NCBI GenBank assembly: GCA_964546835.1
Contig: CAZJKW010000004.1
Span: 1 to 39,509 of the forward strand
DNA from: JAHCHL01 sp964546835
GTDB lineage: Bacteria > Armatimonadota > Fimbriimonadia > Fimbriimonadales > ATM1
Length of the DNA: 39,509 bases
Direction of reading: 5' to 3'
Every line of letters starts with the position of its first letter. Positions within the stretch are counted from its first letter, which is position 1. The notes beneath the pieces were generated by a model. It saw only the letters and a program-made list of their open reading frames with translations. It did no database searches and had not been told where the DNA came from. The position numbers and the translations under genes are program-made. This document shows, in pieces, positions 1 to 8,010 of the stretch.

Positions 1-869
1 TTATCGTCGCGAGAAACCACAATTTCGGTTGCATTAAAAACTTCCAAAGTTAAATCCGCTGATGCGCCGTTATTCCATTTCGCTTTAAAAGTGCGGCCGT
101 TCGATTGCAAAGTCCATGTTCCGCTAATTTCTGATTGATAAGTTTCTCTCTGTCGCCAAATGGCTCCGGGTCGAGTTGCGACATCATCTTCAATTGCTGG
201 GAATACATTCACAGGTCGGTAAAGCATAAATCCAGAATCCTCGGCAGTCACGCCGGATTTGGGTGTCGCCCATACAAAAATTCCTGTCGTATAAGGGTCA
301 TAAAAACCATCGAAATTAAATTTCGATGATGAAGCAGCAATTTCGTTGGTTTTTGATAAATAAGACCCTTTTATCGGAAACTCGTCATGATTTCCAGAAA
401 CCGCATAACCCGTACCTGATTTGCTTATCGAAATTTTAAATCGTCCGGAACCAAAATTTCCAACAGCGTCCGTTGGATTCACGCGTTTTGCAAAAAAGTT
501 AAAACGATTCCCGTTCGCTTCCCAAAATTGATATGACTCTGTGTCCCGAATATACTTGCCGTCAATGTTGGTGGTTTCGCGATTTCCGGTAAGAATTTGT
601 GATTTGCCGCGAAATTCATTCGAGCGCGGATAATAAGTTCCTGTTAAATTGGCGGAGTGTTTTCCTTTAACAATTGATTTGCCGGTGATTTGAATCACTT
701 CACCTTTTTTCTCGGCTTGAATCACCATATAAAATCCGTCACGGTCAAGGTCTTTTGAAACGTAAACAAAGGTGCCTTCGCCATCAATTGCAGGCGACCC
801 GCCACCCATCGCAAAAACCGAAACCAAACCAACTAACTTTATGATTTGAAAAAGAACCGTACGTATCAC
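1..869 (-). CDS. Secreted protein of unknown function, C-terminus cut by window edge
   Basis: An open frame runs from a GTG at 869 to the left edge with no stop, giving about 289 visible codons. The GTG is preceded by GAGGTGG (880-874), a good ribosome binding site 4 nt away. The N-terminus (VIRTVLFQIIKLVGLVSVFA) is a hydrophobic signal peptide, so the product is probably exported. The mature part is rich in G, T, N, S and aromatic residues in short strands, with internal phrases such as ITGKSIVKGKHSANLTGTYY and FPIKGSYLS, suggesting an all-beta secreted protein. I recognise no family. It is transcribed divergently from the VOC-fold gene. The product is unassigned; that the frame is coding is fairly secure. 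Confidence 0.75.
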   Translation of the reverse strand, partial: MIRTVLFQIIKLVGLVSVFAMGGGSPAIDGEGTFVYVSKDLDRDGFYMVIQAEKKGEVIQITGKSIVKGKHSANLTGTYYPRSNEFRGKSQILTGNRETTNIDGKYIRDTESYQFWEANGNRFNFFAKRVNPTDAVGNFGSGRFKISISKSGTGYAVSGNHDEFPIKGSYLSKTNEIAASSSKFNFDGFYDPYTTGIFVWATPKSGVTAEDSGFMLYRPVNVFPAIEDDVATRPGAIWRQRETYQSEISGTWTLQSNGRTFKAKWNNGASADLTLEVFNATEIVVSRDD

Positions 870-891
870 TTTTCCACCTCTTGGCAATCTC

Positions 892-918
892 ATTATACGA
901 CGTCATCAAGTGTTTCAA
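892..918 (-). promoter_or_regulatory. Promoter for the partial secreted-protein gene
   Basis: On the minus strand there is a perfect TATAAT (897 to 892). A TTGAAA lies 15 bp upstream (918 to 913), which is a short spacer. The start codon and Shine-Dalgarno site follow 22 nt downstream, so this is a conventional promoter with a leader. Confidence 0.55.
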
Positions 919-993
919 TCAAAAATGAATACTGTAAACGGGTGTATGCATCCACTTTCCTGCCACCGAATCAAGTTCCAATCTGCCCGTCGG

Positions 994-999
994 TATACT
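994..999 (+). promoter_or_regulatory. -10 box placed for a leaderless transcript
   Basis: TATACT is followed by six bases and then the ATG at 1006. There is no Shine-Dalgarno sequence between them. A start site about 7 nt after the box would fall on the start codon itself. Confidence 0.5.
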
Positions 1000-1005
1000 T
1001 CAACA

Positions 1006-1488
1006 ATGGCACGGCCAAAAACCTCGATTTGCCTTTGGTACAACAACGACGCCGAAGAAGCAGCGAACTTTTATGCCAGCGTGTTTCCAAACACCAGCAT
1101 GGAGGAAATCGTGCGCGCTCCGGCAGATTATCCCGCCGGAAAAGAGGGTGACCCAATTGTCGTTTGGTTCAATGTAATGGGTATCCAATGCATGGGACTT
1201 AACGGAGGTCCGGCGTTCAAGCATTGCGAAGCGTTCTCGTTTCAAGTGGAGACGGAAAGCCAAGAGGAAACCGACAAGTATTGGAATGCAATCGTAGATA
1301 ACGGCGGCGAAGAAAGCATGTGCGGCTGGTGTAAAGACAAATGGGGGATTTCTTGGCAAATCACGCCCGCCATCTTAAATAAGGCACTCTCCGACCCCGA
1401 CCGAGCCGCCTCCAAACGTGTTTTCGAAGCGATGATGGAAATGCAAAAAATTGACATCGCCAAAATCGAAGCCGCCTATCGCGGTTAA
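1006..1488 (+). CDS. VOC-fold (PhnB/3-demethylubiquinone methyltransferase-like) protein
   Basis: The 160-residue product begins MARPKTSICLWYNNDAEEAA and reads as a glyoxalase/VOC-superfamily protein of the PhnB-like type. That type has LWFNN-AEEAVNFYVSVFPNS near the start, then a phrase like FELNGQEFMGLNGGP, and an aspartate/tryptophan-rich end like GWLKDKFGVSWQIVP. All three are visible (LWYNNDAEEAANFYASVFPNT, VMGIQCMGLNGGP, GWCKDKWGISWQITP). The fold usually forms a dimeric metal or small-molecule binding site, but the substrate of this subgroup is unknown. The frame can be extended upstream to 910. I prefer 1006 because family homology starts there and a -10 box sits 6 nt before it. It is a single-gene unit. 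Confidence 0.85.
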   Translation: MARPKTSICLWYNNDAEEAANFYASVFPNTSMEEIVRAPADYPAGKEGDPIVVWFNVMGIQCMGLNGGPAFKHCEAFSFQVETESQEETDKYWNAIVDNGGEESMCGWCKDKWGISWQITPAILNKALSDPDRAASKRVFEAMMEMQKIDIAKIEAAYRG

Positions 1489-1512
1489 GTTCAAAATCAA
1501 ATTATCTCCCCA

Positions 1513-1573
1513 GTATTTTTACCAGTTCTCAAAAAAAGTGGTTTACAAATGGGCTTCTCGAGCACCTATAGAG
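1513..1573 (+). promoter_or_regulatory. Promoter-like element, copy A of a 61-bp repeated block
   Basis: This block aligns without gaps to 28015-28075 at about 45 of 61 positions. Shared features are GTATTTTTACC at the far upstream end, an A-tract, TTTACA (copy B has TTGACA), CGAG and ACCTATA. The spacing of the -35-like and TATA elements is 19 bp in both copies. Copy B sits in front of a gene in the same orientation, so I read both as promoters. Copy A points through the antisense side of tRNA-Ser toward the membrane-protein gene at 1788. Confidence 0.5.
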
Positions 1574-1609
1574 TGTCATGCAAAAAATTAGTAAACACCT
1601 AACAAGAAA

Positions 1610-1702
<93 letters not shown>

Positions 1703-1748
1703 GGAACACCGATTGTGGCCTAACTGGAACCAAACCCGCAATTTAAAC

Positions 1749-1778
1749 GGCAATTTGCCCCGCCAAAAGCGGCAAATT
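1749..1778. repeat. Compound inverted repeat upstream of a small membrane-protein gene
   Basis: GGCAATTTGCC (1749-1759) is a perfect small palindrome. Its right part also forms a bulged hairpin with GCGGCAAATT (1769-1778) around a CAAAA loop. No T-run follows, so it does not look like a terminator for the plus strand. It lies 9 nt before the ATG at 1788 and could be an operator or leader structure. Confidence 0.35.
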
Positions 1779-1787
1779 CAACCTAAG

Positions 1788-2096
1788 ATGAGTCATTCGG
1801 CTCGCGACCCCGCAATGAGCGAATTTGTTTGCCCGCAAATCGTCCTCTATGCGTTTTTGGCACTCGCCGACTTCGGCTTGACCCTTGCGGCTTTCGGCAT
1901 CGGACTTGGCGAAGCCAACCCGGTCTTAAACTCCTTTGCCGAATACGGACTGTTTGAAGCCGGAAAACTCGCGTTGACGCTGCTGGTCTGCTGCGTCGCC
2001 TTCAAAATGCAAAATCGCGGCAGCCAAACCATCGCTTTTGGAAACGCTTTGATGATCGGAGTGATTGTTTATCACGCAGGCATTTGGGCAGTCTGA
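1788..2096 (+). CDS. Small membrane protein, DUF5658-like
   Basis: The 102-residue product has an N-terminal aromatic segment LYAFLALADFGLTLAAFGIG, then EANPVLNSFAEYG, then two further hydrophobic segments (AGKLALTLLVCCVAF and IAFGNALMIGVIVYHAGIWA). The pattern of an aspartate in the first helix, a conserved E-NP after it and three helices matches DUF5658, a bacterial membrane family of unknown function. An in-frame ATG at 1578 would add 70 residues read antisense through tRNA-Ser, which cannot be real, so I start at 1788. No Shine-Dalgarno sequence is visible. Transcription may come from the repeated promoter-like block at 1513-1573. Its stop lies 12 nt before the next gene. Confidence 0.7.
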   Translation: MSHSARDPAMSEFVCPQIVLYAFLALADFGLTLAAFGIGLGEANPVLNSFAEYGLFEAGKLALTLLVCCVAFKMQNRGSQTIAFGNALMIGVIVYHAGIWAV

Positions 2097-2102
2097 TATG
2101 CT
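2097..2102 (+). promoter_or_regulatory. -10 box placed for a leaderless transcript
   Basis: TATGCT begins at the base after the preceding stop codon and is followed by six bases and then GTG at 2109. This is the same geometry as at 994-1006. Confidence 0.4.
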
Positions 2103-2108
2103 CTTCTT

Positions 2109-2369
2109 GTGTGGAAACTGAAACCCGGTGTCAGCGAAACCGACATTGAACTCGCCGCCGACCAACTCGGCATGATTCAAGCGTCCAAAGGCACGCTTCG
2201 CAAGTACGCGGGCTGCGTTCACTGGCATTATCGCGTTCCCGATTCTGCGGGCACGATCGAAGTCACTTTGATGGAGGATTCGTTGGACGGCTGGGTGGAA
2301 GTTCGCAGCAATCGCTCTTCGCCGGATGCGCTTCGGTTAGCAGAGCAACTCGCTAAAGTGCTACGGTAG
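2109..2369 (+). CDS. Small protein of unknown function
   Basis: The product is an 86-residue soluble protein with a GTG start. Residues 1-20 are charged and helical. A beta-type stretch follows (VHWHYRVPDSAGTIEVTLMEDSLDGWVEVRSNRSS), then a C-terminal helix (DALRLAEQLAKVLR). This looks like a small alpha/beta binding domain, but I recognise no family. It ends 4 nt before the GTG of the M24 peptidase gene, so the two are probably cotranscribed and may be translationally linked. The -10 box lies 6 nt before the start codon. The coding call rests on sensible composition, tight spacing and lack of overlap. Confidence 0.65.
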   Translation: MWKLKPGVSETDIELAADQLGMIQASKGTLRKYAGCVHWHYRVPDSAGTIEVTLMEDSLDGWVEVRSNRSSPDALRLAEQLAKVLR

Positions 2370-2373
2370 CCAA

Positions 2374-3633
2374 GTGAAGGACCTACCTAACTTTATTGCC
2401 GAACGACGAAAGCGCGCGGAAATTGTGCTGAACGAATTGAACACGCCATCGGTGTTTGGATCTGGCAAGCCGATTTCGATTCCGGGCGGATTCGACCAGA
2501 CCTATCCGTTCATCAGCCACCCGGCGTACTACTGGCTAACCGGCGATTCGAGGCCGGGTTCGTTTTTGTGTTACGACGGTGTTTGGAGGCATTTTCAAGA
2601 GCCAATTTCCGACGCCGAACGAATTTGGGAAGGTGTAACTGAAGAAATTTCGGGTGAGCCGATTGATGCAATGCAACCGTGGCTTGTGAAAAACAAGTCG
2701 TTTGCCATTTTAGGTGATTGCATTCAAGGCGGTTTCAGTGACGAAAAAAGAAATCAAGAGTTGGATTTGCACATTTGTCATGCAAGAAGAAGCAAGGATG
2801 AATATGAAATTGAATTGGTTAAAAAAGCGGTTGTAGCAACTCATGCCGGCCATCAAGCAGCTGCTGATTTTATTCAAGAAGGAGTAACAGAGAGAGAGAT
2901 TCAAACAAAATTAGAAAACGGTTTTTTTGAAAATGGAGCAGACAGCGTTGGCTACGGAACGATTGTCGGAGTGGATACCAACGCCGCGGTTTTACACTTT
3001 ACGCCAACTTCAAAAAAAGTGAAAAAAAATGGCATTGTTTTGATTGATGCCGGCGCCGGCGTGAAACGATATGTTGCCGATGTAACTCGAACCTATAAAG
3101 TTGGAAACTTATCTTCACAACAAAATGAATTGTATCAAATCGTATTGAATGCATTGAACGCTTCGATTGCAATATGCCAAGTTGGAGTTGAATGGCACGA
3201 TGTTCATCGCGCATCCGTGATTGAAATTTGTAAAGGATTGCTTTCGCTTGGATTAATTAAAGGCGATTGCGAAGATTTAACCGAAAGCGGACTGATTGCT
3301 TTGTTCTTTCCACATGGAGTAGGACATGCGGTTGGGCTGGGAGTTCGCGACGCGGGCGGGCGTTTGCCGGGAAGAAATCGGGAGTCCAAATGCTGTGGGA
3401 TGACGGTTCGCGTTGACTTGCCACTTGAGACCGGATATCTTATGACGGTTGAGCCGGGTGTGTATTTTATGCCCGCAATCTTGAACAATTCCGATAATCG
3501 AACGAAGTTTTCGGAGCAGGTCAATTGGTCGGAAGTTGACAAATGGATGGACTTTGGCGGCGTCAGAATTGAGGATAACATCCTGATTTCGGATGCCGGG
3601 CCGGTGAATCTGACAGAAGCAATTCAAAAGTAA
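2374..3633 (+). CDS. M24B aminopeptidase (Xaa-Pro aminopeptidase/prolidase family)
   Basis: The 419-residue protein has an N-terminal aminopeptidase-P-like region (about 1-140, containing HPAYYWLTGDSRPGSFLCYD) and a pita-bread catalytic domain (about 145-415). The five dinuclear metal ligands expected for the family are present: D225 in IDAGA, D236 in ADVTRT, H318 in FPHGVGHAVG, E360 in TVEPGVYF and E400 in VRIEDN. The family removes N-terminal residues before proline or splits Xaa-Pro dipeptides. There is no signal peptide, so it is cytoplasmic. One oddity is that the segment after HGVGH reads VGLGVRD, whereas E. coli PepP and prolidases have a histidine where R325 stands. The GTG start lies 4 nt after the upstream small gene. 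Confidence 0.9.
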   Translation: MKDLPNFIAERRKRAEIVLNELNTPSVFGSGKPISIPGGFDQTYPFISHPAYYWLTGDSRPGSFLCYDGVWRHFQEPISDAERIWEGVTEEISGEPIDAMQPWLVKNKSFAILGDCIQGGFSDEKRNQELDLHICHARRSKDEYEIELVKKAVVATHAGHQAAADFIQEGVTEREIQTKLENGFFENGADSVGYGTIVGVDTNAAVLHFTPTSKKVKKNGIVLIDAGAGVKRYVADVTRTYKVGNLSSQQNELYQIVLNALNASIAICQVGVEWHDVHRASVIEICKGLLSLGLIKGDCEDLTESGLIALFFPHGVGHAVGLGVRDAGGRLPGRNRESKCCGMTVRVDLPLETGYLMTVEPGVYFMPAILNNSDNRTKFSEQVNWSEVDKWMDFGGVRIEDNILISDAGPVNLTEAIQK

Positions 3634-3640
3634 TCAGCAA

Positions 3641-3646
3641 TAATAT
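3641..3646 (+). promoter_or_regulatory. -10 box placed for a leaderless transcript
   Basis: TAATAT is followed by seven bases (TTGAGCC) and then ATG at 3654, with no ribosome binding site. Confidence 0.45.
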
Positions 3647-3653
3647 TTGAGCC

Positions 3654-3869
3654 ATGCAAGAACAAAAACCTTCGATTCTTTCACGCTTCAGTATGCCAAC
3701 AAAAATCGGATTTTTCGTTGCGTTGGGATCGGTTGCTATCTGGGTCGGTGGGAAATTGATTGATTCGATTGAGCCGGCACTCCCGTGGACATTGGGAGCC
3801 GGAGTTGTGACCATGGGAATTGGAATTTATTTAGAGCAACAGAAGAAAAATTCCGAAACGAGCGATTAG
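3654..3869 (+). CDS. Small two-helix membrane protein
   Basis: The 71-residue product has two hydrophobic segments, FFVALGSVAIWVGGKLI and PWTLGAGVVTMGIGIYL. They are separated by a short DSIEPAL turn and followed by a charged tail, EQQKKNSETSD. No family is recognised. It starts 20 nt after the M24 peptidase gene and may be read from its own -10 box or by readthrough. Its TAG overlaps the TAA of the convergent gene in the tetranucleotide TTAG at 3866-3869. Confidence 0.65.
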   Translation: MQEQKPSILSRFSMPTKIGFFVALGSVAIWVGGKLIDSIEPALPWTLGAGVVTMGIGIYLEQQKKNSETSD

Positions 3870-4486
3870 TTAACCGGGTTGAAATAATAAGTCGGCGAGT
3901 ATTCAATACAAGTGCCGACACTCGCATTGATGGGCTCTGCGAAAGCGATGACCGATTTTGCGCCAGGAGCATATACTTCAGCCAAGTTTACTTGCTTGCC
4001 AGACATCTGATTTTTTTCGGTCCATTTTTGCATTAAGATTCCGCGTGAAAGAATCGTGTTATCTTCAAGAAACTCTGAAACAAACAGTTGTTGTGGTTCC
4101 TCCAGTTCAGTCATTGAATCTGCAAATCCCCATAACTCTCCGTAAATTGGATTTCCTAATTGCAGGCTGAAAATTTCGGAAATGCTGGTTGCTCGAATGG
4201 GAGAGAGCGGTTTCTCTTCAAACGAACTAAACAATCGGACCCACCCATTTTCGGAGTCGAACGATTCAAAAATAAATTTTTGGCATTCGGATTCGAGAAT
4301 TGTGTCCACTCTTTCCGGGTCTCCGTATGGGTTTAATCGGATTGACACTTTGCACCCTTGAAAGGGCTCACATACCAGCGTTTGGTGAGATTCGTGTCTG
4401 GCAATTTGGGCAATTTGCTCCAAAAGGGACTTTGCGTCTTCTTCCGAAGTTAGTTGTTGGAAACCAAGACAATGAAATCTAAGCAT
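3866..4486 (-). CDS. Protein of unknown function
   Basis: The 206-residue soluble protein begins MLRFHCLGFQQLTSEEDAKS. It has acidic helices near the start, a phrase resembling a carbohydrate or lipid-binding beta region (KVSIRLNPYGDPERVDT), and a C-terminus ending SPTYYFNPVN. I recognise no domain, signal peptide or membrane segment. Its ATG (4486-4484) interlocks with the plus-strand ATG of guaA (4485-4487) in the sequence CATG, so each gene's promoter must lie inside the other's coding region unless one true start is further in. Its stop overlaps the upstream convergent gene by 4 bp. It is unlikely to be a shadow, since nothing better covers 3870-4484. Confidence 0.65.
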   Translation of the reverse strand: MLRFHCLGFQQLTSEEDAKSLLEQIAQIARHESHQTLVCEPFQGCKVSIRLNPYGDPERVDTILESECQKFIFESFDSENGWVRLFSSFEEKPLSPIRATSISEIFSLQLGNPIYGELWGFADSMTELEEPQQLFVSEFLEDNTILSRGILMQKWTEKNQMSGKQVNLAEVYAPGAKSVIAFAEPINASVGTCIEYSPTYYFNPVN

Positions 4487-6044
4487 GAGTTTGTGGAAAA
4501 CTGAGACGGTGGATTCAGCAGGCTCTCATGAAACAGTTCTCGTTATAGATTTTGGCGGACAATACACCCAACTTATCGCTCGAAAAATTCGAGAACTCGG
4601 TGTTTATGCTGCAATCGTACCATGGGATTCTGAACACCTTGCCGAGTCCTATGAATTCGCAAAAGCAATCGTGTTGAGCGGAGGGCCAAAAAGCGTGCTT
4701 GATGAAGGCAGCCCAATGATTGATACGACATTGTTGCGGTCCGGGAAGCCGGTGTTAGGCATTTGCTATGGACTGCAATTGATGGCTTATTTGCTGGATG
4801 GAAAAGTTGAAAAATCAGAATCCAGAGAATATGGAAAACAGAGTTTTGTACCAACACATGAAAATCGGTTATTGAAATCCGAATCTCAAGTTTGGATGAG
4901 CCATGGTGATTCGGTTATTCAATTGCCAAACGGATTTGAGTGCTGTGGTTCGACGGAAAACTGCAAAGTGGCTGCGTTTCAGAACATTAATGACAGACTT
5001 TTTGGAGTTCAATTTCATCCTGAAGTAACGCATACAACCGAAGGAAAACATATTCTTCGAAATTTTCTGTTTGATGTTAGCGGTTTTTCCGGAGACTGGA
5101 GACCGAAAAATCTTGCAGCTGAGTTAGTTTTGAAAATACAACACCAGGTTGGAGACTCAAAAGTACTGTGCGGCGTTAGTGGCGGGGTTGATTCGACGGT
5201 TGCTGCGGCGTTAATTGCAAAGGCAATTGGTCATCAATTGGTCTGTGTTTTTGTTGACCATGGCCTGATGAGAAAGGATGAATCGAAACAAGTAATTGAA
5301 ACCTTTAGAAAGCATATTGATGCCGAACTGGTTCCGATTGATGCATCGAAACAATTCTTTGAAGCTTTAAGGGGAGTCACTGACCCGGAAGAAAAAAGAA
5401 AAATCATTGGTTCAGAATTTGTGAAAGTTTTTGAATCACATGCAAAGGAATGGAGCGATTGCAAATTTTTAGCACAAGGAACATTGTATCCTGATGTTGT
5501 TGAAAGCGGGAGTAAGACAGCAGCAAAAATTAAGACGCACCATAACGTTGGAGGCTTGCCTGAATGGATGAAGATGGAATTGGTTGAGCCGTTGAGATGG
5601 TTATTTAAAGATGAAGTAAGGGCGATTGGACGCGAACTCGGACTGCCGAGTGAAATGATTGAAAGAGAACCTTTTCCGGGTCCGGGGCTTGGCGTTAGAA
5701 TAATTGGTGAAGTGACTCCTGAACGAGTCAGAATTGTACAAGAAGCGGATGCAATTTTTAGAGAGGAATTGCAACAATCCGGAGTTAAACAAATCATCTG
5801 GCAATCATATGCGGCACTTCTTGACACATTGAGCGTTGGTGTCATGGGAGATGAAAGGACTTATCAACATCCAATTGTTTTGCGAGCAGTTGCATCGGAA
5901 GATGCAATGACTGCAAATGCAGTTGCGATTCCATGGAAGGTTCTTGAAACGGTTGCTACACGAATTGTTAATGAAGTAAAAGGCGTTAATCGTGTTTTTT
6001 ATGATTTGACAAGTAAACCGCCTGCAACCATAGAACTGGAATAA
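4485..6044 (+). CDS. guaA: GMP synthase (glutamine-hydrolysing)
   Basis: The enzyme converts XMP to GMP using ATP and glutamine, the last step of guanine nucleotide synthesis. The 519-residue product has a class I glutamine amidotransferase domain (about 17-200) with nucleophile C94 in GICYGLQ and H179/E181 in FHPEV. Next is the ATP pyrophosphatase domain, with PP-loop S233-GGVDS. The C-terminal dimerisation domain contains GPGLGVRIIGEV and ends TSKPPATIELE. Length is normal (about 510-525). The ATG at 4485 overlaps the divergent gene's start. A GTG at 4509 would give a protein starting nearer the conserved VLVIDFGGQYTQL and is an alternative start. No Shine-Dalgarno sequence is seen for either. 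It stands alone rather than with guaB. Confidence 0.97.
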   Translation: MSLWKTETVDSAGSHETVLVIDFGGQYTQLIARKIRELGVYAAIVPWDSEHLAESYEFAKAIVLSGGPKSVLDEGSPMIDTTLLRSGKPVLGICYGLQLMAYLLDGKVEKSESREYGKQSFVPTHENRLLKSESQVWMSHGDSVIQLPNGFECCGSTENCKVAAFQNINDRLFGVQFHPEVTHTTEGKHILRNFLFDVSGFSGDWRPKNLAAELVLKIQHQVGDSKVLCGVSGGVDSTVAAALIAKAIGHQLVCVFVDHGLMRKDESKQVIETFRKHIDAELVPIDASKQFFEALRGVTDPEEKRKIIGSEFVKVFESHAKEWSDCKFLAQGTLYPDVVESGSKTAAKIKTHHNVGGLPEWMKMELVEPLRWLFKDEVRAIGRELGLPSEMIEREPFPGPGLGVRIIGEVTPERVRIVQEADAIFREELQQSGVKQIIWQSYAALLDTLSVGVMGDERTYQHPIVLRAVASEDAMTANAVAIPWKVLETVATRIVNEVKGVNRVFYDLTSKPPATIELE

Positions 6045-7985
6045 TTAGCCGGAAATTTTAAGCAACAGGACTCCATGCCGCGCAATTTTTGCCTCAAATT
6101 GGTCGCCTAATTTTCCAAGACTCTTTTGTCTCCAAAGGTCTCTTACTTTTGAGTTACTGTTTTTACCGATTAATTGCGGATCAAGTTTAATTGTGGTTTC
6201 GGTTTCATTTCGGTTAAACAATCCCACAGCGACGGATCCATCGTCGAGCGGCTTTGACCAGATTTCACAATTGTTCTTTTTATGAGTTAACTCGCCTTGA
6301 TTGCCACTTGAATCATAATTGATTGCCAATACTTCGTCATTAGTCAATAGGTTTAGAGTGAATTCGTCTAAATCTGCCAGATCACATCCAAGCAACAATG
6401 GTGCAGATAACAAGCACCAAAGTGAAATATGAGAATACTGTTCGTTTGGTGTTAGTTTAGTTTTGTGGAGATTTGGACCCCAGCCGACTTTCCCCACGAC
6501 CAACATATCCGGGTCATTCCAGTGACCCGGGCCTGCAAAATCTTTCCAACGATTTTGTGAATCCCAAATTCCAGTGACACTGCCCCATGCATCGTAAATG
6601 TCACCGGTTGTTCTCCAGGCATTCGTGAGTTTTGACCATTCGTGTGCCAAATCAAACGACGCTGAGTTTGAGATGCTGTATACAATGTCTCTGCCACATT
6701 TTTTAAGTAGGTTTGTCATTTGAGAAACATGCTCTACATCAAGTGGTCCCCAATCATATTTCAGATAATCGAATTCCCAATCGACCCATTGCAATACGTC
6801 TTTATCCACAAACGAATATTTTCCAAAATTGTAATGTTCATTCGGTTTTGGGTATTTATTGTTTTCATTTGATTGCTGAATCCAATCATATATTCCGTCT
6901 TCACGGTTGCAGGAACCCCCGATATGTCCTGCATAAGTGCCTTGCCACGGAGTTGAATAAATTCCTGCCTTCAAACCCATTTTGTGGATTTGTTCAACAA
7001 GACCTTTTATATCAGGAAATTTTTTGTTTGGGAGAATTGCATTGTGAGTTCCGCCTCGAATTCCTTGCCACCCATCATCAATGTTGATGTATGTCCATCC
7101 GTGATCTCGAAGTTTTTCAGCCATTGCTTTTGCTGATGAAAAGACTTTTTGTTGATCGACGGCGTTTCCCCAACAGTTCCAACTATTCCATCCCATTGGA
7201 GGGGTAAGACAGATTTCATTTCCGACTTTGATTTCGATTTCCCGAGAATCTTGCCCTAACGAGTTTGATGCGGTTATCTTTACTGAATAATTTCCGGGTT
7301 TTGAGCATTTGCCTGTAATGAAGCCAGTATTTTCGTCTAAATGAACACCCTCGGGAAGTCCGGCTGCCTGAAATTTGATTGGCTTGTTCCCTGTTGCAGT
7401 AAGGAAGTGCAAAACAGGATTGCCAGTTCTAACGCCAATCAATTTTGGTCCTGTTAATTTGGGTTTTGGTCCGGGTTTTGGAGTTAGAATGAATGGCTTT
7501 TCTTCAGGTTCTTCAAATGATGTTGGTTTTCCTGAAATCATAACTATTTCTGCATTTGCCCAATTGGCATGGTCATAATTTATTCCATCGCCTGCATCGT
7601 TGACGATTAGTTTTAATAAATTTATTCCTTCTAATTCAACATGTATTTTTTTTGCTTTGTTTCCTGATCGCATGATTCCTGATTCTGCGAGTAACTGTCC
7701 ATCTCCGAAAACTTTGAATTCTACCGATGCAGGGTTGTTTCCGACTTCCGAGTCTACACCTACCATTGCCGAAAAACTTTTGGCTTTTCGGTTAAGTTTG
7801 ATGTTGAGCACTGAATTTGCATGGGTCCCGAGTCCTGACAAAAAGGATTCGCCGCCGATTGTTAATGGATTGCCGTCTACCGAACGATTAGACTTGGCAG
7901 TACCCCAATCTTGCTTTGTCAGCGAGATGTTTAGCGCGGAAAGTTGGAAAGTGGTCATTGTTAAGATTGCCCCAAGTACATGCAC
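6045..7985 (-). CDS. Secreted GH27 alpha-galactosidase with NPCBM and Ig-like domains
   Basis: The 646-residue protein is probably a hydrolase of terminal alpha-galactosides. After a short hydrophobic signal (MHVLGAILTMTTFQLSA) come an NPCBM-type carbohydrate-binding domain (about 20-150, with GLGTHANSVL and VEFKVFGDGQ), a proline-rich linker (155-185), a putative Ig domain (about 187-255, with GLPEGVHLDENTGFITG) and the GH27 catalytic barrel from about 262 (PPMGWNSWNCWG). The nucleophile is D411 in YLKYDWG and the acid/base D462 in WRTTGDIYDAW; DPDML follows. A beta-sandwich ends the protein. The GTG start at 7985 has TAGAAT 5 nt upstream. Its TAA abuts the guaA stop as TAATTA (6042-6047). 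Confidence 0.93.
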   Translation of the reverse strand: MHVLGAILTMTTFQLSALNISLTKQDWGTAKSNRSVDGNPLTIGGESFLSGLGTHANSVLNIKLNRKAKSFSAMVGVDSEVGNNPASVEFKVFGDGQLLAESGIMRSGNKAKKIHVELEGINLLKLIVNDAGDGINYDHANWANAEIVMISGKPTSFEEPEEKPFILTPKPGPKPKLTGPKLIGVRTGNPVLHFLTATGNKPIKFQAAGLPEGVHLDENTGFITGKCSKPGNYSVKITASNSLGQDSREIEIKVGNEICLTPPMGWNSWNCWGNAVDQQKVFSSAKAMAEKLRDHGWTYINIDDGWQGIRGGTHNAILPNKKFPDIKGLVEQIHKMGLKAGIYSTPWQGTYAGHIGGSCNREDGIYDWIQQSNENNKYPKPNEHYNFGKYSFVDKDVLQWVDWEFDYLKYDWGPLDVEHVSQMTNLLKKCGRDIVYSISNSASFDLAHEWSKLTNAWRTTGDIYDAWGSVTGIWDSQNRWKDFAGPGHWNDPDMLVVGKVGWGPNLHKTKLTPNEQYSHISLWCLLSAPLLLGCDLADLDEFTLNLLTNDEVLAINYDSSGNQGELTHKKNNCEIWSKPLDDGSVAVGLFNRNETETTIKLDPQLIGKNSNSKVRDLWRQKSLGKLGDQFEAKIARHGVLLLKISG

Positions 7986-7990
7986 AACCT

Positions 7991-7996
7991 ATTCTA
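7991..7996 (-). promoter_or_regulatory. -10 box placed for a leaderless transcript
   Basis: On the minus strand TAGAAT is followed by AGGTT and then the GTG at 7985, a 5-nt gap with no room for a separate leader. Confidence 0.45.
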
Positions 7997-8010
7997 TGCG
8001 TTTTTTGAAA

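Noticed and set aside
5234..5845. 203-residue minus-strand open frame
   Set aside because: It lies wholly inside guaA, whose catalytic domains are certain. The translation is low-complexity Ser/Thr/Pro, typical of a shadow frame.
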